NCBI GenBank assembly: GCA_034401135.1
Contig: JAWZSP010000002.1
Span: 3,658,001 to 3,722,000 of the forward strand
Direction of reading: 5' to 3'
Source of the DNA: Volutella citrinella
Lineage: Eukaryota; Ascomycota; Sordariomycetes; Hypocreales; Nectriaceae
Length of the DNA stretch: 64,000 nucleotides
The translations under genes and the position numbers were made by a program. The notes beneath the pieces are model-generated. The model saw only the letters and a list, made by a program, of their open reading frames with translations. It was not told the origin of the DNA and searched no databases. This document shows positions 44,704 to 58,458 of the stretch, piece after piece. Position 1 is the first letter of the stretch; each line of letters begins with the position of its first letter.

Positions 44704-47700
44704 TCACTGCTGGAGGTACTTCAGGATCTGCTCCCGCTCCTCCACGGGCATAACCCGAAGCACATCTCGCACACCCTTCCAGCCGGCCTTGGCGTGGTTG
44801 CGCACGACACCCGCAACGTCGCCCGCAAGCGTCTCCGCCTTCAGGGTCTCGACCTTCTCGCTGATGTTCTTGCGCTCCGTCTCGTACCACTCCGAGACGG
44901 CTTGGTCGTCCTGCTCCCAGTCGACGATGCCAGACCAGCTGTGGAGAAGGTGCAGGTGCTTCTGGCGCGTCTCCATGGTCTTGCTGACGTCCGTCTTCTG
45001 GGCAGGGCCGCCGATGACGTTGCTCACCATGCGGCGGAGGATGTACTCCTCGTTCAGACGGCGGCGCAGGCGCCAGTAGAAGTAGCGGCGGGCGTTGCTC
45101 CACTCGATGGACTCGCGAATCACGCCCTTGGCCTTCATGCGGCCGGCGCGATCGTGCAGGTCGGCGAACTGGACAGCAATCTGCGCGTAGACGGGCAGGA
45201 GTTGCTTCTCGCGGATGACCATCTGCTTCTTGATGTCGTCCGCCTCCTCCGTGGAGAGGCTGAGGTCCTCCAGTTGCTTCTTGAGGCCAGCATAGGTAGG
45301 GTCCATGCGAGCCATGGTGTGGATCTGCTTGTCCTTGCGGTACTTGATACCGATGATACCCTCAGGCTCCAGGACACCGCCACGAGCCTCAACATCGGCG
45401 TACATCTCCATGGCGACGGGGTTGATGGACGGGTCCACGACGACCCAAGAACCACCACGGAGCTCACCAAACGGCGGAATGTACACAAAGATGGGCTGCT
45501 CGTACTTGACGAGGGCATCGACGATGAACGAACCGTACTTGAGCACCTCGTTGTACATGTCGTGCTGGCCACCAGAGAAGCCACGCCAGTTGGCGAGGAT
45601 CATGAGCGGCAGCTGCTCACCGTTGTTGAAGTCGTTGATAGCCTGGGCGGTCTTGAACGCAGAGTTGGGGTACCAAACACCACCGGCCTCGTTCCTGACC
45701 TGCTCAATCGAGTCAGGGTTGGCGGGATCGGCAGGAGTGATGTTCTCGACCGATCGGGTCTCAACAGCGATGACACCCATGGGGATACCACCAAGACGGG
45801 CACGACCAACAACAACAGTCTGAGCCCAGCCACCCAGAGTCTCAACGAAAGAGTCCTTGTCGAAGAGACCAGACTCAAACGTACCGTCGTCGTTCTGACG
45901 ACCGTTGATCATCCAACGGACATCAAAAGGCTGCCTCTGGGGAGGCATGTAGGTGATCTCGCGGTCCCAGCCGTCGACGCTAGGGGTAACGGGAACGGGG
46001 CTGTTGCGCTCCTTGGGCACAAAGGACATCCACTCCACGATCTTGGAAATACCGGCAAAGTCGTCATTGGCCGTCATGTGGGAAACACCGTTGCGGTACA
46101 TGATCTGGGTGCCACCAAGCTGCAGGTTGGAGGTGTAGACCTCACGACCGAGCAGGTTGTTCAGGGCAGGGGCACCAGTCAGAATGATGGGCTGGCCCTC
46201 AATCTGGACGGCACGCTGGCCGAGACGCACAAGGTAGGCACCAATACCAACGGATCGGCAAGTGACGAGGGTCACGGTGAAGATATCGTTGTAAGCGCGG
46301 CTAGTGGCGCCGGCGATGAGACCGGATCCACGGAGGGACTCGACGCCGAGACCCTCCTCCTTGCCGATAACAGTGATGATCTTGTGACGCTTCTCACCAT
46401 CCTCGGAAACCTCCTCAGTGATGACATCCTTTTCAAAGCGCTTCTTGGTGTCATCATCAAGGTACAGGTAGCGGAAACCACCCTCCTGCTTCTTGACATC
46501 GTTCCAGGCAACCTTGAAGTGGCCCATGAGCTCATCAGCAAGACCCAGACGAGCACCAGAGTTGGCAGACAGATAGATGCGGGGAATGCCCATCTTGCGA
46601 GCCAGCTCAGTGCACTTGTGGAAGAACTCATCTTCCCTGGGGCCGAAGGAACCAATCTTGTAGGTGATATCGTTGGCAATGACGATGAAGCGACGGCCAG
46701 CTGGGTACTCGGGGGTTCGAGCCTGGAAGATCCAACCAACCATACCACAGTTGTTGGTGCCGGGCTCACGGTTGACTTGGTCGAGGTTGTCCTTGTCATC
46801 CATGACCAATTCGGTGTAGGTAATGCAGTCACCGACCTTGGGGGGCTGGACAGTGTTGGGCGGTTGCTCCTTCACGGCCTTGGCCCAGCTGTTCTGGATA
46901 GCCTGTCGGAACAGCTCGGGGAAATCGTACACGTACTGAGTACCCATGAGGTGAGCCTTGTAACGCTTGGGCTGGAGCCAGTTCTTGGTGGCGTGGGGAG
47001 TGGTGATGGGCATCAGGTGGAGAGGTCCCTTGTCCTTGGTTCCGCCAATGCTGTGGAAGATCCACTCGCCCTTCTCGGACTTGCGCTCAGAGTACATGTC
47101 AACATCGACAACATAACCGGACGTGTTGGTGATGACAATACGGAGAGGGTAGGGAGTGTCGGTCTGGGGATCAGTGCAAATGATGCGGATCTCGACCTGT
47201 GACACACGCAGGCGCCAGGCGCGGAAACCGAATCGGTCCAAGAAACCCTGCAAGCTCTCCTCCACCTCCTTAGGCTCCAGTTGGAAAACGGGACTGAAGT
47301 TGATGAAAATCTGGTTGAGGTCCGAGTTGTTGTTACCGATGATCTCAAGAGCGTCGAGAATGTCGTTGACGACACGGTCAGCCTCGGAGGTCAGGTACTC
47401 AGCAGTGGGTATCTCGTCACGGAGACGACCCGGTCGGATGACAGCACGGGTGAAGTATCGCTTGTCAGCATCCACATTCTTGCCAACGCCCTCGTAGACG
47501 TGGATGTTCTTGTTCTCGGTGAAAACAGGGCGGATGTGGAACTTGGCAAGACGCCCAAGCTCAAGCTGGAAAGCAAGAGCAGGCTCAATGTGACGGATAC
47601 TGTCATCCTCGTTGTAGTCGGGGCCACGGAAAGTGTAATATCCGGGATATCCACCGTCGTTGCGGCCAGAAATGAAAGTGATTCGGCGGACGCCACGGGC

Positions 47701-50700
47701 CAAAAGCTCGTCCTTGAACTGCTTGACAATGGGCAGGATTCGCTCAAGGGTCTCCTGGTCTCCTCGGCTCTCGGCATCTCGAATAGCAACGTTGACAACG
47801 GCAGACAGCTCACCGGTCTCGGGCTTGCTCACCGGCGGCTTGCGCTTGCCGCTGAGGTCAGGGATCAGACCAGGGGTGGTGCGCTGCTTCTTCTGCCTCT
47901 GCTCGACAGCCAGCGTCTCCAAAGCCTTCTGGAGGAGATCCTCGGCATCATCGATATACTTGCAAGGAACGATGACACCCTTGCGGATCGGCTCCTCCTC
48001 CCACTTGTGGGACAGATAAGACATGTCACTGATGGAGTGGATCCGCTTGAAGTTGAACTCACCGCCACTGGGGGTAGCGGGAGTAGAGGGAGCAGCAGAC
48101 TGCAGAGGAAGGCCAAACTCGGACTGTCCAATCTTTCGCAGCTGGAAGTCCCAGGAGACGAACTGGGGCATATCAGTCTCATCCTGGTGGTACTCAATCT
48201 GCTTGAGAATGTAGGCACGATAAGCACGTCGGACGTAGACTTCAAGGGCGGCCAGGTTGACCCAAGGGTCCTCGTGAGCGAAGAACAGGGTCAACACATC
48301 GAATACAGTGTACTTCGAGTCAACCACCTCCTTGATGATGTCGAGGCTGGGCTCACGGTGGTCCCAGCCTGTCTCGCCGTAGCGTGACTCAACCACAGAT
48401 GATCGGAGAATGTGTTCCATCTGGGAAGTTCGCTCCTCCAGCGACGGTAGGGAGCACTGGATCATGATTTCACGAGCCTTCAGAGAGACCTTTGAAGTAG
48501 CACGCGAGGCCTGGAGCTCGGTGAGCTTGCGAAGGGAATCGCGAAGGCCCTTGGCGATATTGCCGGAGTTGGGCTTATTGGGGCGGTACTCATCCAGGAT
48601 GGCAAGAATGAGAGAACTCTTGGCGCTAACGCGGCTGTGAGAGAGAACAATGGAGACAATCTTTGCCAAGTCATCCTTGTTCTGGTCACGGAGCTTGAGA
48701 ACAACGCTGTCCTCCTGGGGCTGGTTGTGGAAGAGAGACTCAACCTCCACGTAGCTCTCCAGCAGGCTCTGAATGACAGTAAGCTCTCGGTGCTTCTGGC
48801 CCTCCATGTAAAGATCGAGAACATCGGTAAGGGGAGCCAGAGTGGTCTTGAGAAGGTCGTCATCACCAGCAGCAACGTTTTCCTCGAGGAATCGGTGGAA
48901 AGCCTTACTGAGGGCCTTGGCGGGGAATTCGGCCTGTCGAGACTTGGAGCGGTCGACGACTTGAGTGAAGAGAGAATCCAGCTTCTGGGGCATGCGAGCA
49001 TGAAGGGCAGAGAACTGGGCGTTCCATTCGCTATAGGGCAGCTCAGGGTCGCGGAGAACCTCAACGAGCTCCTTCAGCGTGGAGGCCATGATCACCGAGT
49101 TGTCATAGCCTTCAAGGATGTTGCGAAGGGTCTTGAAGAGGAGGGTAAATCGCTGAGCGGGCTTGGAGCCGACAACGACAGGTTCGCCGTAAGCAGGGAG
49201 CTTGTCAACGAAAGCCTGGGCCTGCTTGACGCGGCTAGGGTCATCCAGAGCGAGAATACCGAGAATGTCACCAGCTTCGAGAGTGGCTCCGGGCTGCTTG
49301 ATGAGCTGGACGACACCATCCTCCTGAGCGACCAGGGGCATGTACATCTTCATGACCTCAACCTCAGCATAGGTCTGGCCGGCACGGACGTGACCGCCGT
49401 TCTCCACAGCATACTTGACCAGCTTACCAGGGGAGGGAGATCGAAGCTGGGTAGGATCGTTCTCCTGCTCCAGCAGGCAGGTCTTGCTATCCACGGAGAG
49501 ACGAGTAGCGCCGACCTCTTCCTTCCAGTAGACGTTGTGACTGTGTCCGTCAAGGAGAATGAGGAGACCACCATCGCTAAGAGCACGAACGCCAACAGCG
49601 CATTTGGAGCCATTGATGAAAAGGTGATAGCTGTCAGTGCTAGAACGGGTGGCTGTAAACTTGTATCGGAAACCCTCGTAGATGAAGTCGATGGTGAAGA
49701 CTGTCTTCAGGATATCCTTGGAGGGAACCTGACCCTTCTCGAGACCAGCGCGGTAATCGGCCATGCAGGCCTCACTGGCAATGTGCGCCTTGGTGACAGC
49801 ACCGCAAACAACTGCAAGCATGGTATCGGGGCGCTCGGCAGTAAGTCGCTTGGAAATGAGCTCGTCGAGCCATCCAGTAGAGATGGTGTTATCCTCGAAG
49901 GCCTCAGTTTCGAGGAGCTTGATTAGGTACTCGACGGTGGTTCGGAAATCACCACGAATGCTCAATTCCTTCAGCGCAATAACCATGTGCTTTCGCGAAG
50001 CCGATCGGTTCTCGCCGTAGGCGAAAATGTGACCGAACTGACTGTCGGAGAAGCTGTGAATACCACCCTGGGTACCGACCGAGAAATAGCCCCAGACGTT
50101 GGAGCTACTTCGGAAGTTCAGCTCGTGCATGACACCGTTCGAAGGCTTGAAGCCCTCACCAGGGTCCTCGGAGGTGATACGGCAGGCAGTAGTATGGCCC
50201 TTGGGTCGGGGTCGTCGCTGTGATTTCGACGTTTCCTCGTTCTTGAACTCGAAGTCGATATCGCTCGAGGTCTTGGGGTCGACGCCGTAGAGCAGTCGAA
50301 TGTCACGGATTCTGTGGAGAGGCAGACCCATGGCAATCTGGAGCTGGGCAGCGGGAAGGTTAACACCGGAGACCATTTCGGTCGTAGGGTGCTCGACCTG
50401 GAGACGGGGGTTGAGCTCCAGGAAGTAGAACTTGTCGTCGGCGTGGGAGTAGAGGTACTCAACGGTACCGGCAGAGACGTAGCCGACGAGTCTGCCGAGT
50501 CGCACGGCAGCGTCCTCCATGGCCTTAAATGTGTCAGGCTTGGCAATAGTGACGGGAGCTTCCTCAATAATCTTCTGGTGTCGTCGCTGAACGGAACAGT
50601 CACGACCGAAGAGCGAGATGTTGTTGCCGTACTGATCGGCAAGGAGCTGGACCTCCAGATGTCGTGCATTTCCAGCCAACTTCATAATGAAGATGGGCGA

Positions 50701-51810
50701 GCCAGGAATCTCGCTGGCGGCGGCCTTGTAAAGGGCCTCAAAGCCGTCCTCGCTGTCGGCCTTTCGGATACCCTTGCCACCACCACCCTCGGAAGCCTTG
50801 ATCATAACGGGGAAGCCAATTTGCTTGGCCTTCTCCAGACCCTCCTGCCATGAGGTCACGCAACCCTTGGCGTAGACATCGTCGGCGACGGTGACAATGC
50901 CCTTGTCATCAACGGCGACCTTGCTCACGCCGGTACCTGACCAGGGGATGCAGGGGACATCGGCGTGCTGTGCGACGATTGTGGAGGAAATCTTGTCACC
51001 CAGCGATCGCATAGCGGATCCTGGGGGACCGATGAAGACGATCTTCTTGGGAGAAGCAGCCAAGGACTCTGGTAGCTTGGGGTTCTCGGAGGCGTGGCCC
51101 CTATTGAGTAAATGCGATTAGCCAACCGATCGACACTGAATCGCGCGCTTCCTTCCATCTGCACAGTGCTAGATCGCAGGGTTCCAGCTGGGAAAACTCA
51201 CCATCCTGCCCACACGGCGTGGACATTCATGCGCTCGGCAATATCGACGATGAGCTCGACGTTGGCATAGTTGTGATTGTTGGTGCCGCCGGGGACCTCG
51301 ACGTAGTGGTCCGCCATTCGGATGTAGTCTGCGTTGGCCTGCAGATCTTCTGGGGTAGCCATCACAGTGAAGTGAATGGCTCGCTCGTCGCCAAACGTCT
51401 CGTAGGCCCATTTTCGGACTGATCGGATCTCCTTGACAGCGGCGATACCATTGTTGGCAATTAGAACCTATGAAGCGCCAAAGAAGACGTGGTTAGCAGT
51501 GATTCATGAAAGGATTCTTGGAAGTGGCTGCGGCTCTCGTCCGGTTGCGTCTGCATCGGGGCGTTTCCCCTCGTGGGGTCCGTTCGAGAGGAGCAGTTCG
51601 GAGGGAGCAGCATACGTTGGTGATGACGGTATGTCCGTCGTTCTGGGAAACAAAGTCCTTCACTTTGCTTGGAGGCGCATTCGCCAACCGGTTTCCACCG
51701 ATGAAGTGGTCGGCGATCTTGAACTTCTCCGCATACGACACCTTGCCATTGACATAGGGCTCCGAGTGCCCATTGGCACCGTTGGCGGCACCATCTGAGA
51801 TCTCAGTCAT
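44704..51810 (-). CDS. ACC1: Acetyl-CoA carboxylase, multidomain cytosolic enzyme
   Basis: Exons 51810-51616, 51467-51202 and 51100-44704 encode 2285 residues, the normal length for fungal ACC. It makes malonyl-CoA from acetyl-CoA, ATP and bicarbonate for fatty acid and polyketide synthesis. Biotin carboxylase starts at [16 protein letters not shown] (residue 66), with the ATP-grasp loop GGGGKG at about 259-264 and [15 protein letters not shown] near 380-396. The biotin carrier motif EVMKM puts the biotinylated Lys at about 738. The central regulatory domain spans roughly 750-1500. The carboxyltransferase N and C halves follow, including [21 protein letters not shown] and [12 protein letters not shown]. 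Both introns sit in the first 160 codons (148 and 101 nt), as in other Pezizomycotina ACC genes. An 843-codon plus-strand ORF inside it is an antisense shadow. Confidence 0.97.
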
Positions 51811-54800
51811 GGCTGCGGTAGTCTGAGTGTATGTGGAGGAGAAAAGAAAAAGGCGAGGAGGGAAGAAGAGCGGGGAGAAGAGAGAAAGAAGTACAAGTAG
51901 AAGTAATTAGAAGCAGGGGCTCAGTGGAGGGTTGACGTGGAGGCGGAGAGATGTGAATGATGGAATTGGATTGTTGGAGAGTTGCGCGGTGGCTCAGGGC
52001 GTCATGAACGGGCTGCGGGAAGGACGAGGGACCTGGCAGGGGTAGCTCTCTGGCCGAGAAATTTTGCTGTTGGGAAGGTACAAGCCCAAACTGGAGCGAG
52101 GGAGGGGAGGGTACACCCAGCAGACGCGGAGGGAGGGTGCGTGGAGAGGTACCGGACCAGCTTGGGGGCCGCTAAAAATACAGAAGGTGGGAGGAACAGG
52201 GAGAACTGTGGCGAATTGGAACGCTGCTGGCGGGGAATCGAGGGGGCACCGGGTCTTGATGGGGTGTGCGTCGCAAGGGCAAGGGGGTGCTTTCTGCAGG
52301 CGACGAAGAGCAACAGCTCGAAGCAGCGTGGGTCCCTGTTTCGTTGATTTACTTCCACGGGGTGGCTTTGCGTTTGCGTCCAGGACGTGCCTCTGTCTGT
52401 GGAAGCAAGGCTTATCAAGGCGAGAGATGGAGATTATTAGAAACAAAAACTCCTCAAGTCGCAGGAACACGGAGAATGCAGGGAGGGTATTTGTCTCTTC
52501 TTGTTGTCGATGAGACGGACGGCCGGGTCCTGTGTTCGGCGTGGCGGCGGTGTAAGGCACCTCACCTAGCCACAGGGCAGATCGAGTGGCAAGCTAGAAC
52601 TGTTGGGAGAAGTGCCCGCCAGGCTGGACAGCAACGACGACGCTTGGTCGTGGTTGCGTGGGTTCCGCGCCCCAATGGAAAAAATCATGGTGGATCACAG
52701 AGCAGCTACGGCACATTGACCTGTAAAATTATTAGCCGCTCTACGTGTTTCTGACACCAGCAATCCACCCGCGTTGAAGATGTGAAGTGCTATGAGCCGG
52801 GTCGATGAGTGGCTAATACCGGACCAATTCGTATGCCACAGCCATTTCGGCCCCCGCGGCTCTCCATCTATCTCACCCTCTCGTCCGCACCTCACTGTAC
52901 TTGGCTGCCCTGTAGAAGTACCGGTGGTGCCTGAACGTCTACTCCCCGCCCTGGTCCGTCCGCCCCCCCACCCTCCCCATCATACTTAGTGGAAGTCCGG
53001 CCCCGTGCCTCCTGACTGCTAAGTGGCCTGCCCTCAATGCCCGGCCTGGCGCCTGGTTGCCGGAGGATGACGGAGCAAACTCAGTGAGCTAAATGACCCA
53101 CTGGAGCTCTGCCCGTCGAGCACCTGCAAGCTGGGGCCTCTGGCAGGTACCTAGTCGACGGCAGGTTGAGGTGCTGGGGCATCCACACACGCGACCACCC
53201 GAGTCGGAATCCGGGAACCGGGCGGCTTGGACACGGCGGGCCGTCAACACCAAGTGTCCAACACCTCACCTCATCTCACGCTCACATATTCTAACACCGC
53301 TGACACCTCGTCTGAGTTGTGCAAGAGTACAAAGTCATATTATACACTAAAATCGCAAGATAGAACCCGTCTGGGGAGAGCTGTGGGTTGGTCGTATCAT
53401 AAGTAGTCATCATGATCCATCTGATAAGATCCGTGCTTTGCTCGGGCTCCGAGCAGCGTACTGTTCTCATGGCCCCATGTAGTAACGGCATGATTACATG
53501 GGACGACAGTAAGTCGCTCTCTATTTAGCAACTCGAGCCGAATTCGCAGACACTCTCCTGGTTCCTCCTGCAGTATTCCGTACTATGTGCAAGCTTCAAC
53601 CATCACGCCGGGTTTGGCCATTTTCGGTCCGACCCAAGCCAGAGATGGCCTGTATCAAGCGACTGGCGTTGATATTGATGAGCACATATCAGACCTCTTC
53701 ATCACCCAGGCTCCCCCCCTCCCGAAAGGCAACGGCCCGAGACTGCTGGGCGCTGGCCACAACCGCCCGAAAACGGCCATTGTCTATACTTCTGCCCTCG
53801 TCGCAAACCCCCACCCTCCAGAATGTCGGCCCTTTGTTGCCCTGTCCTGATGGGACTTGAGACATTGAAACCGAAGCAACCTACAGCCTGGCCAAGACGC
53901 TATAGGTACGGTATTTATCAGGTGCCTGCGGGCAAAGTCCATCCGGCTGTCTCTCCACGGGGCTGGGAAAGCATGCCACTCTGTCGCGCAGTAACACGGT
54001 TTGTCTCGTGCTTCTGACGCCTGGGAGATTGCATGCGGCGACGGGCTGCTGGGGATTGTTTACTTCCCCTTTCGGTCGTCGTTGTTGCGGGACAACGACC
54101 GAATGCTTGACTTCGCCCTCACCACCGGGACACCAGCACCCCGGTCCTCTTTTTAAGATTGCCGGTGCTGCAAGGAGCCTAGCTGGCGTCTGTCCGCGCC
54201 CCCACTGCTTCCGTGAAAATCAACCGCTAGGCTGGTGTCCATGTGGTAATAAGTACAGGAAGCCATCCGTTGGCTCCGTAATGCTCCGCGTGCCTGGGAA
54301 TTCAGTAGCGGACCTGGTAATTAATTACACCACACTACCGGTATTATAGCATCTGTTGAAGCAACTCGGCGGCCCGCGGAGTGCCGGCGCCAGCCATGAC
54401 ACAGTCCTCCAATGTGCGTCCGCCTCGAAAACTCACAGGCATGTCATTGTCGCATCGGCGCCCGGGAAGCTGCAGGCTTACACCACAGCCGTCATGATTC
54501 GTCGCCCCAGCCCTCATGGCTGCCCGGCTTGCAGGTTCCTTATCGCCCCCAGCCAACAACGGTGGCATTCAACACAACACTCATGGAGCGCCAGCGTCAT
54601 GACCATGCGCCTCGCTACGTCAGTGGCCTCACCAACCAACCCATCCCATCCATGTCAACACAACAAAGACGAGAATCCTGAGACGAGTAGTCTCTAGTAG
54701 GAGTGTAGGGTGGGATGCCCATGTACCCTTGTGGCTCCAAGTGCCGTCACCAATCCCTACGAATCGCGAGCACTAAGTTAAGTTACAGCGGCAAGCACTG

Positions 54801-56619
54801 CGCCATTGTCCCGGGAATAGGGCAGTCAAGAGCCCAATCCCGTCCGTGGTGCCAGAATTAATCTTTTGCTTTCTCTCCCAATACTACCTGAACATTAGCC
54901 GTACAAAGCATTGTCTCCCAAGTAATTAATTAATTTACTCCTCATCCCTTTGGTCAATCCCAATTCAAAGACTTGCCGTCGTCCATCTCCCTGGTCCAAT
55001 TGACGCTTGCCAGATTCGGGCCATTCCCCAATTGTTGAGTTTCTTCCCCACCCCGCGGCTCTGCGGCGGAAGCTCGCCGAATCCAGGTTGGCTGCGGCGG
55101 GAGCCGCACAAGCACTGTTCTGGGGCGCACGTACGCCAGCTAGCACCCAACTGGAGCAAGAGGGGTGGCTCTCACAACTCTCATGGGCGCATACCCACTC
55201 ACGCTCTGACATTCCCCAACATGTTGGCAGACCCACACTAGCGCCGTCTTGGCTCCAGATGCTTCCCGATCCAGGCTCCGCAGCAATCAATGGATATCAA
55301 GGTTGAGTGACACTTGAGTTGACCTCCCTTTCCCCCGAGATGCCCACCAGCAGCGCGAAGCCATTTCCGAAAACTTACGCCTCGGTTACCGAGCTCGCCC
55401 ATAGCCTCCGTTCTTGCCATGATATGTGATAGTGATGCCTGGACGACTTGATACGGTGCCCCATTGCGTCAACGCAGTGGCAATCAGTTGGCTCTCTCAA
55501 CACAACCGCAACAAACTGGTGGCTCTCTCGCCCGGGTACAGATACGCCCGAGTAGAGTACTTCGACATGGCGTGGCCCCGGTTGTATGCTAGGATCGGCC
55601 TCATCATGCGCATTGGCGATTGACGACTAGCACCGCAGTAGCCCGCGAACTACATGCACCACCAGCCTGTTTGCCGCCCTTACTCAGGGATCAAGGCACC
55701 CATACCCTCCCAAAGTCTCAGATACTCCTAGATAACTACTTGGAAATCCCCTCCCAATGCAATCCAGCGATAGAGCAGCAACAATCCATTGTCACAGTGG
55801 TTGCCTTCGCGTCCTATTGAAACCAACCTCGGTCGATTGACTATGTAGAATCTTCTATGTAAGTTACTCATTCCTCATCTACCCAACAGGATTGAGCCGC
55901 GGCAGAGCCCCAAGTCGCCAGATAGGATAGATAATATAGGCTCCTGTGTATCTCATAGGAACCAGGCTTCCCCGGACTCTTGCCTCCCCTTCCCTGTCGT
56001 TCTGTCTTCCACGCCCCTGGCTGGTAGGTTATCTTTGGGAATAAAACAAAGGGAATGCCTAAAGAGGCTAATAGTTGATCGCGGGCCGTCATCAGCCTCG
56101 TCGAAAATCGTACCACTCCCCACCACGCCTTCTCCGCCGAGGCTTGCTCAACCGCTAGCCACAGCTCTCTTCCCCAGAATTACCCGCTCCCTAGTCCTCC
56201 ATCCAGCTCCCTCTCAGAGGGTCGATCTGATGGCTGCTTTAGGTGAGCGCACACCCCCTCGTCTCAAATTCACACTTTCATTCTTGTTCCAGCCCATCAA
56301 GTGCCCATGGGCTGCCCCCCTGCAAGTTGAAATGCCATCTCTTCATGAATGTCCGTGACTCCCGTGCCCCAAAACCCGTTGTAACCAAACTCCCACCGAG
56401 CAACTCGTAAGCAACGTCAACCGACACCGCCTTCGCCTCCCATGCGCCACCGTTGTATCATGCTAGCCATGCACCCCGTCAATGTAGCCAATATATACGT
56501 AGGTGAATAGGACCAGACCGAGTCCATAGGAATTGATGTAGATGAATAGCAAAACGACAATTTGAATGACAAAACAACCCGGGGAATCCGCAAAAGAATC
56601 AACACATGAGGAATCAATG
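51811..56619. other. 4.8 kb intergenic region, promoter of acetyl-CoA carboxylase
   Basis: The first several hundred bases upstream of 51810 should hold the ACC promoter and leader. The rest has only short overlapping ORFs. The most coding-like is an 87-codon frame at 53587-53850, with no known motif and no splice support, so it is not called. The right end is the 3' flank of the NudE gene. Confidence 0.45.
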
Positions 56620-58458
56620 CTAGTACGTCTCCCCAAGATCGCTCAGTCCTCGCCGTGATGAGATACTAGCTCGGGAAGGTCCGGTGCTGGTTCGTCGGCC
56701 AGCACCGCCGCTTTGTCGCCGCGTTGACGGCATTGGGATGGCGCTTTCGGGCATTGGAATACCGCTTGCGCCCCCGTCCATCTCTAGCTTAGAGTATGTG
56801 CCTCGTCGGCTTGGGGTACGGAATTCCGTCTCATCTTCCTCCTCTAGGTTCATTCGGCTGATGCTAGCCGAGTGACCGTGAAGGGAACCGCCCATGGAAG
56901 ATCGCGGCCTTCCCATGGGAGTCCTGGTGCCAGACAATGATGTCCGGGACGCGGGACGCGGAATCATGTCAGTCCGGGAGGCAGGGCGGGCATAGGATGA
57001 GACGCTAGCCCGTGAGCTTGGCCGGCTGATTTCTGATCCAGGCCCACGATCGGGCAGTGGGCCATACGAGAGTCGGCTGACACCCGAGGTGCTGAGCCTG
57101 GGAACATGGCTAGGTTTGGACGAAGCCGCATTTTCCCTATTGGTTGGGGTGGTTTCATCTCCAGCTACAGAAGAAGCGGTGGATCCAGCAGTTCGCTTGC
57201 GTGAACGGACAGTAACCGTCGAAGGTACCTGGGAACTGTGGAACGAAGACCTGGGGGAGGCGCGCGGCGGAGTGTGAGTAGGTCCAGGGAGTCGAGACCG
57301 CACAGAGTGGACGCGAGCCTCGAGACGCTGCATCTGAGCCGTAAGATTGCGAATGTGGCTGAGAGAGTTGGAGGCTGGGATCTTGTGCGAGGCTGAGCGA
57401 GGTCCAACGTTTCGGTTTGCAGGCGTTCGCAGGGTGCCTCCAGTCGAGATTCGGCTGCCAGGAGCACGGGTGGACAAGGTTGGCGGCTTTGATCGTGGCT
57501 TCGGGGTGATGCTATTGTCTGCAGATGGCAGCCGAGTCTTTCGGGTCTTGCTTGGAGCCGGGGTCCTGGTGGCGGAGACCTTGGGCAGAGACACGGAAGC
57601 GTCCGACATGGGAGGAGATGGAGGGTCGGGAAGTTCGGAGATGGTGTCGATGGGTAGCGGCGACTTCGCCTCGGAAGGCGTCGTGACAAGAGGTGAGCTG
57701 GCTGTTGAACCTGGCGAGGCATCGAGGGTCTTGTCAAATGTCGGGGATTCCAGGACAGAAAGGTCGGTCGAGATGGTGGACAGGTGTCGGGACTCTTGTT
57801 TCTTGATCTTGTCCTGCAGAACCTCGGCCTCAATCTTGAGATCGCCCAACTCCTCGCGCAGTCGCTGCGATTCAATGCGCAGCTGTTCACGCTCCTGCTC
57901 ACCCATCTTGATCTCCTCGTCCATCATAACTGCTCGCTCGATCGCCTGATTGTACTTGGACTCCATATCCTCCAGCGAAGACGTCGTGTTGCGAGCTTGG
58001 CGTTCGAAATCATCATTGGCGACTTCAATGTCCCTCAATTTTAGCTGAAGTGTCCGGTTGGAATCCCGCAGTGTCGTGATTTCTTTTTCCAGCGCATGCT
58101 GCGCTGCGCTTGCTTCTGTCTTGGATTCTTTGTGCTTCCTCTACACCCGGGGAACAAGCCACGTTGTTAGCCACACTCGATTGACCGGTAACGAACCTCT
58201 CATATGAGGAGGGGTAGCAAGCCATACCTTCCACTCATCGACTTCAAACGCAAGGGTCTCCGCCCTTTCTTGTAGAATTCGCTCCTGCTTCTCCGCCCTC
58301 TCAATATCCTTCTCCAGCTCCTGCTCAAGCTCCTTGCTGGATTCCCGAAACTCAGCCAGCTCCGATTCAAGCTGTTCGTACTGCGACTTGTACCAGGAAA
58401 TAGCATCCTCGGCGCTCGTTGCCTCACTAGGAGGCGACGAAGGGGGTTCAGAAGCCAT
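56620..58458 (-). CDS. nudE: NudE / NDE1 family nuclear distribution protein
   Basis: Exons 58458-58228 and 58140-56620 (87-nt intron) encode 583 residues. Residues 18-190 are a long coiled coil ([17 protein letters not shown] start; EVDEWKRKHKESK across the splice; [13 protein letters not shown] near 110-125). This is the conserved NudE/RO11 region that binds LIS1 (NudF) and dynein. The C-terminal two thirds are Ser/Pro/Arg-rich and disordered, with many SP/TP sites for mitotic kinases. NudE tunes cytoplasmic dynein and is needed for nuclear migration along hyphae. The match is by the N-terminal pattern; the tail varies between species. A 200-codon antisense ORF is a shadow. Confidence 0.88.

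Noticed and set aside
44671..47202. 843-codon plus-strand ORF
   Set aside because: It lies wholly antisense to acetyl-CoA carboxylase; the Val/Leu/Asp-rich composition is the usual reverse-frame shadow of a GC3-rich gene.
53587..53850. 87-codon plus-strand ORF with fairly protein-like composition
   Set aside because: No known motif, overlapped by an equally long ORF in another frame, and no promoter or splice context.
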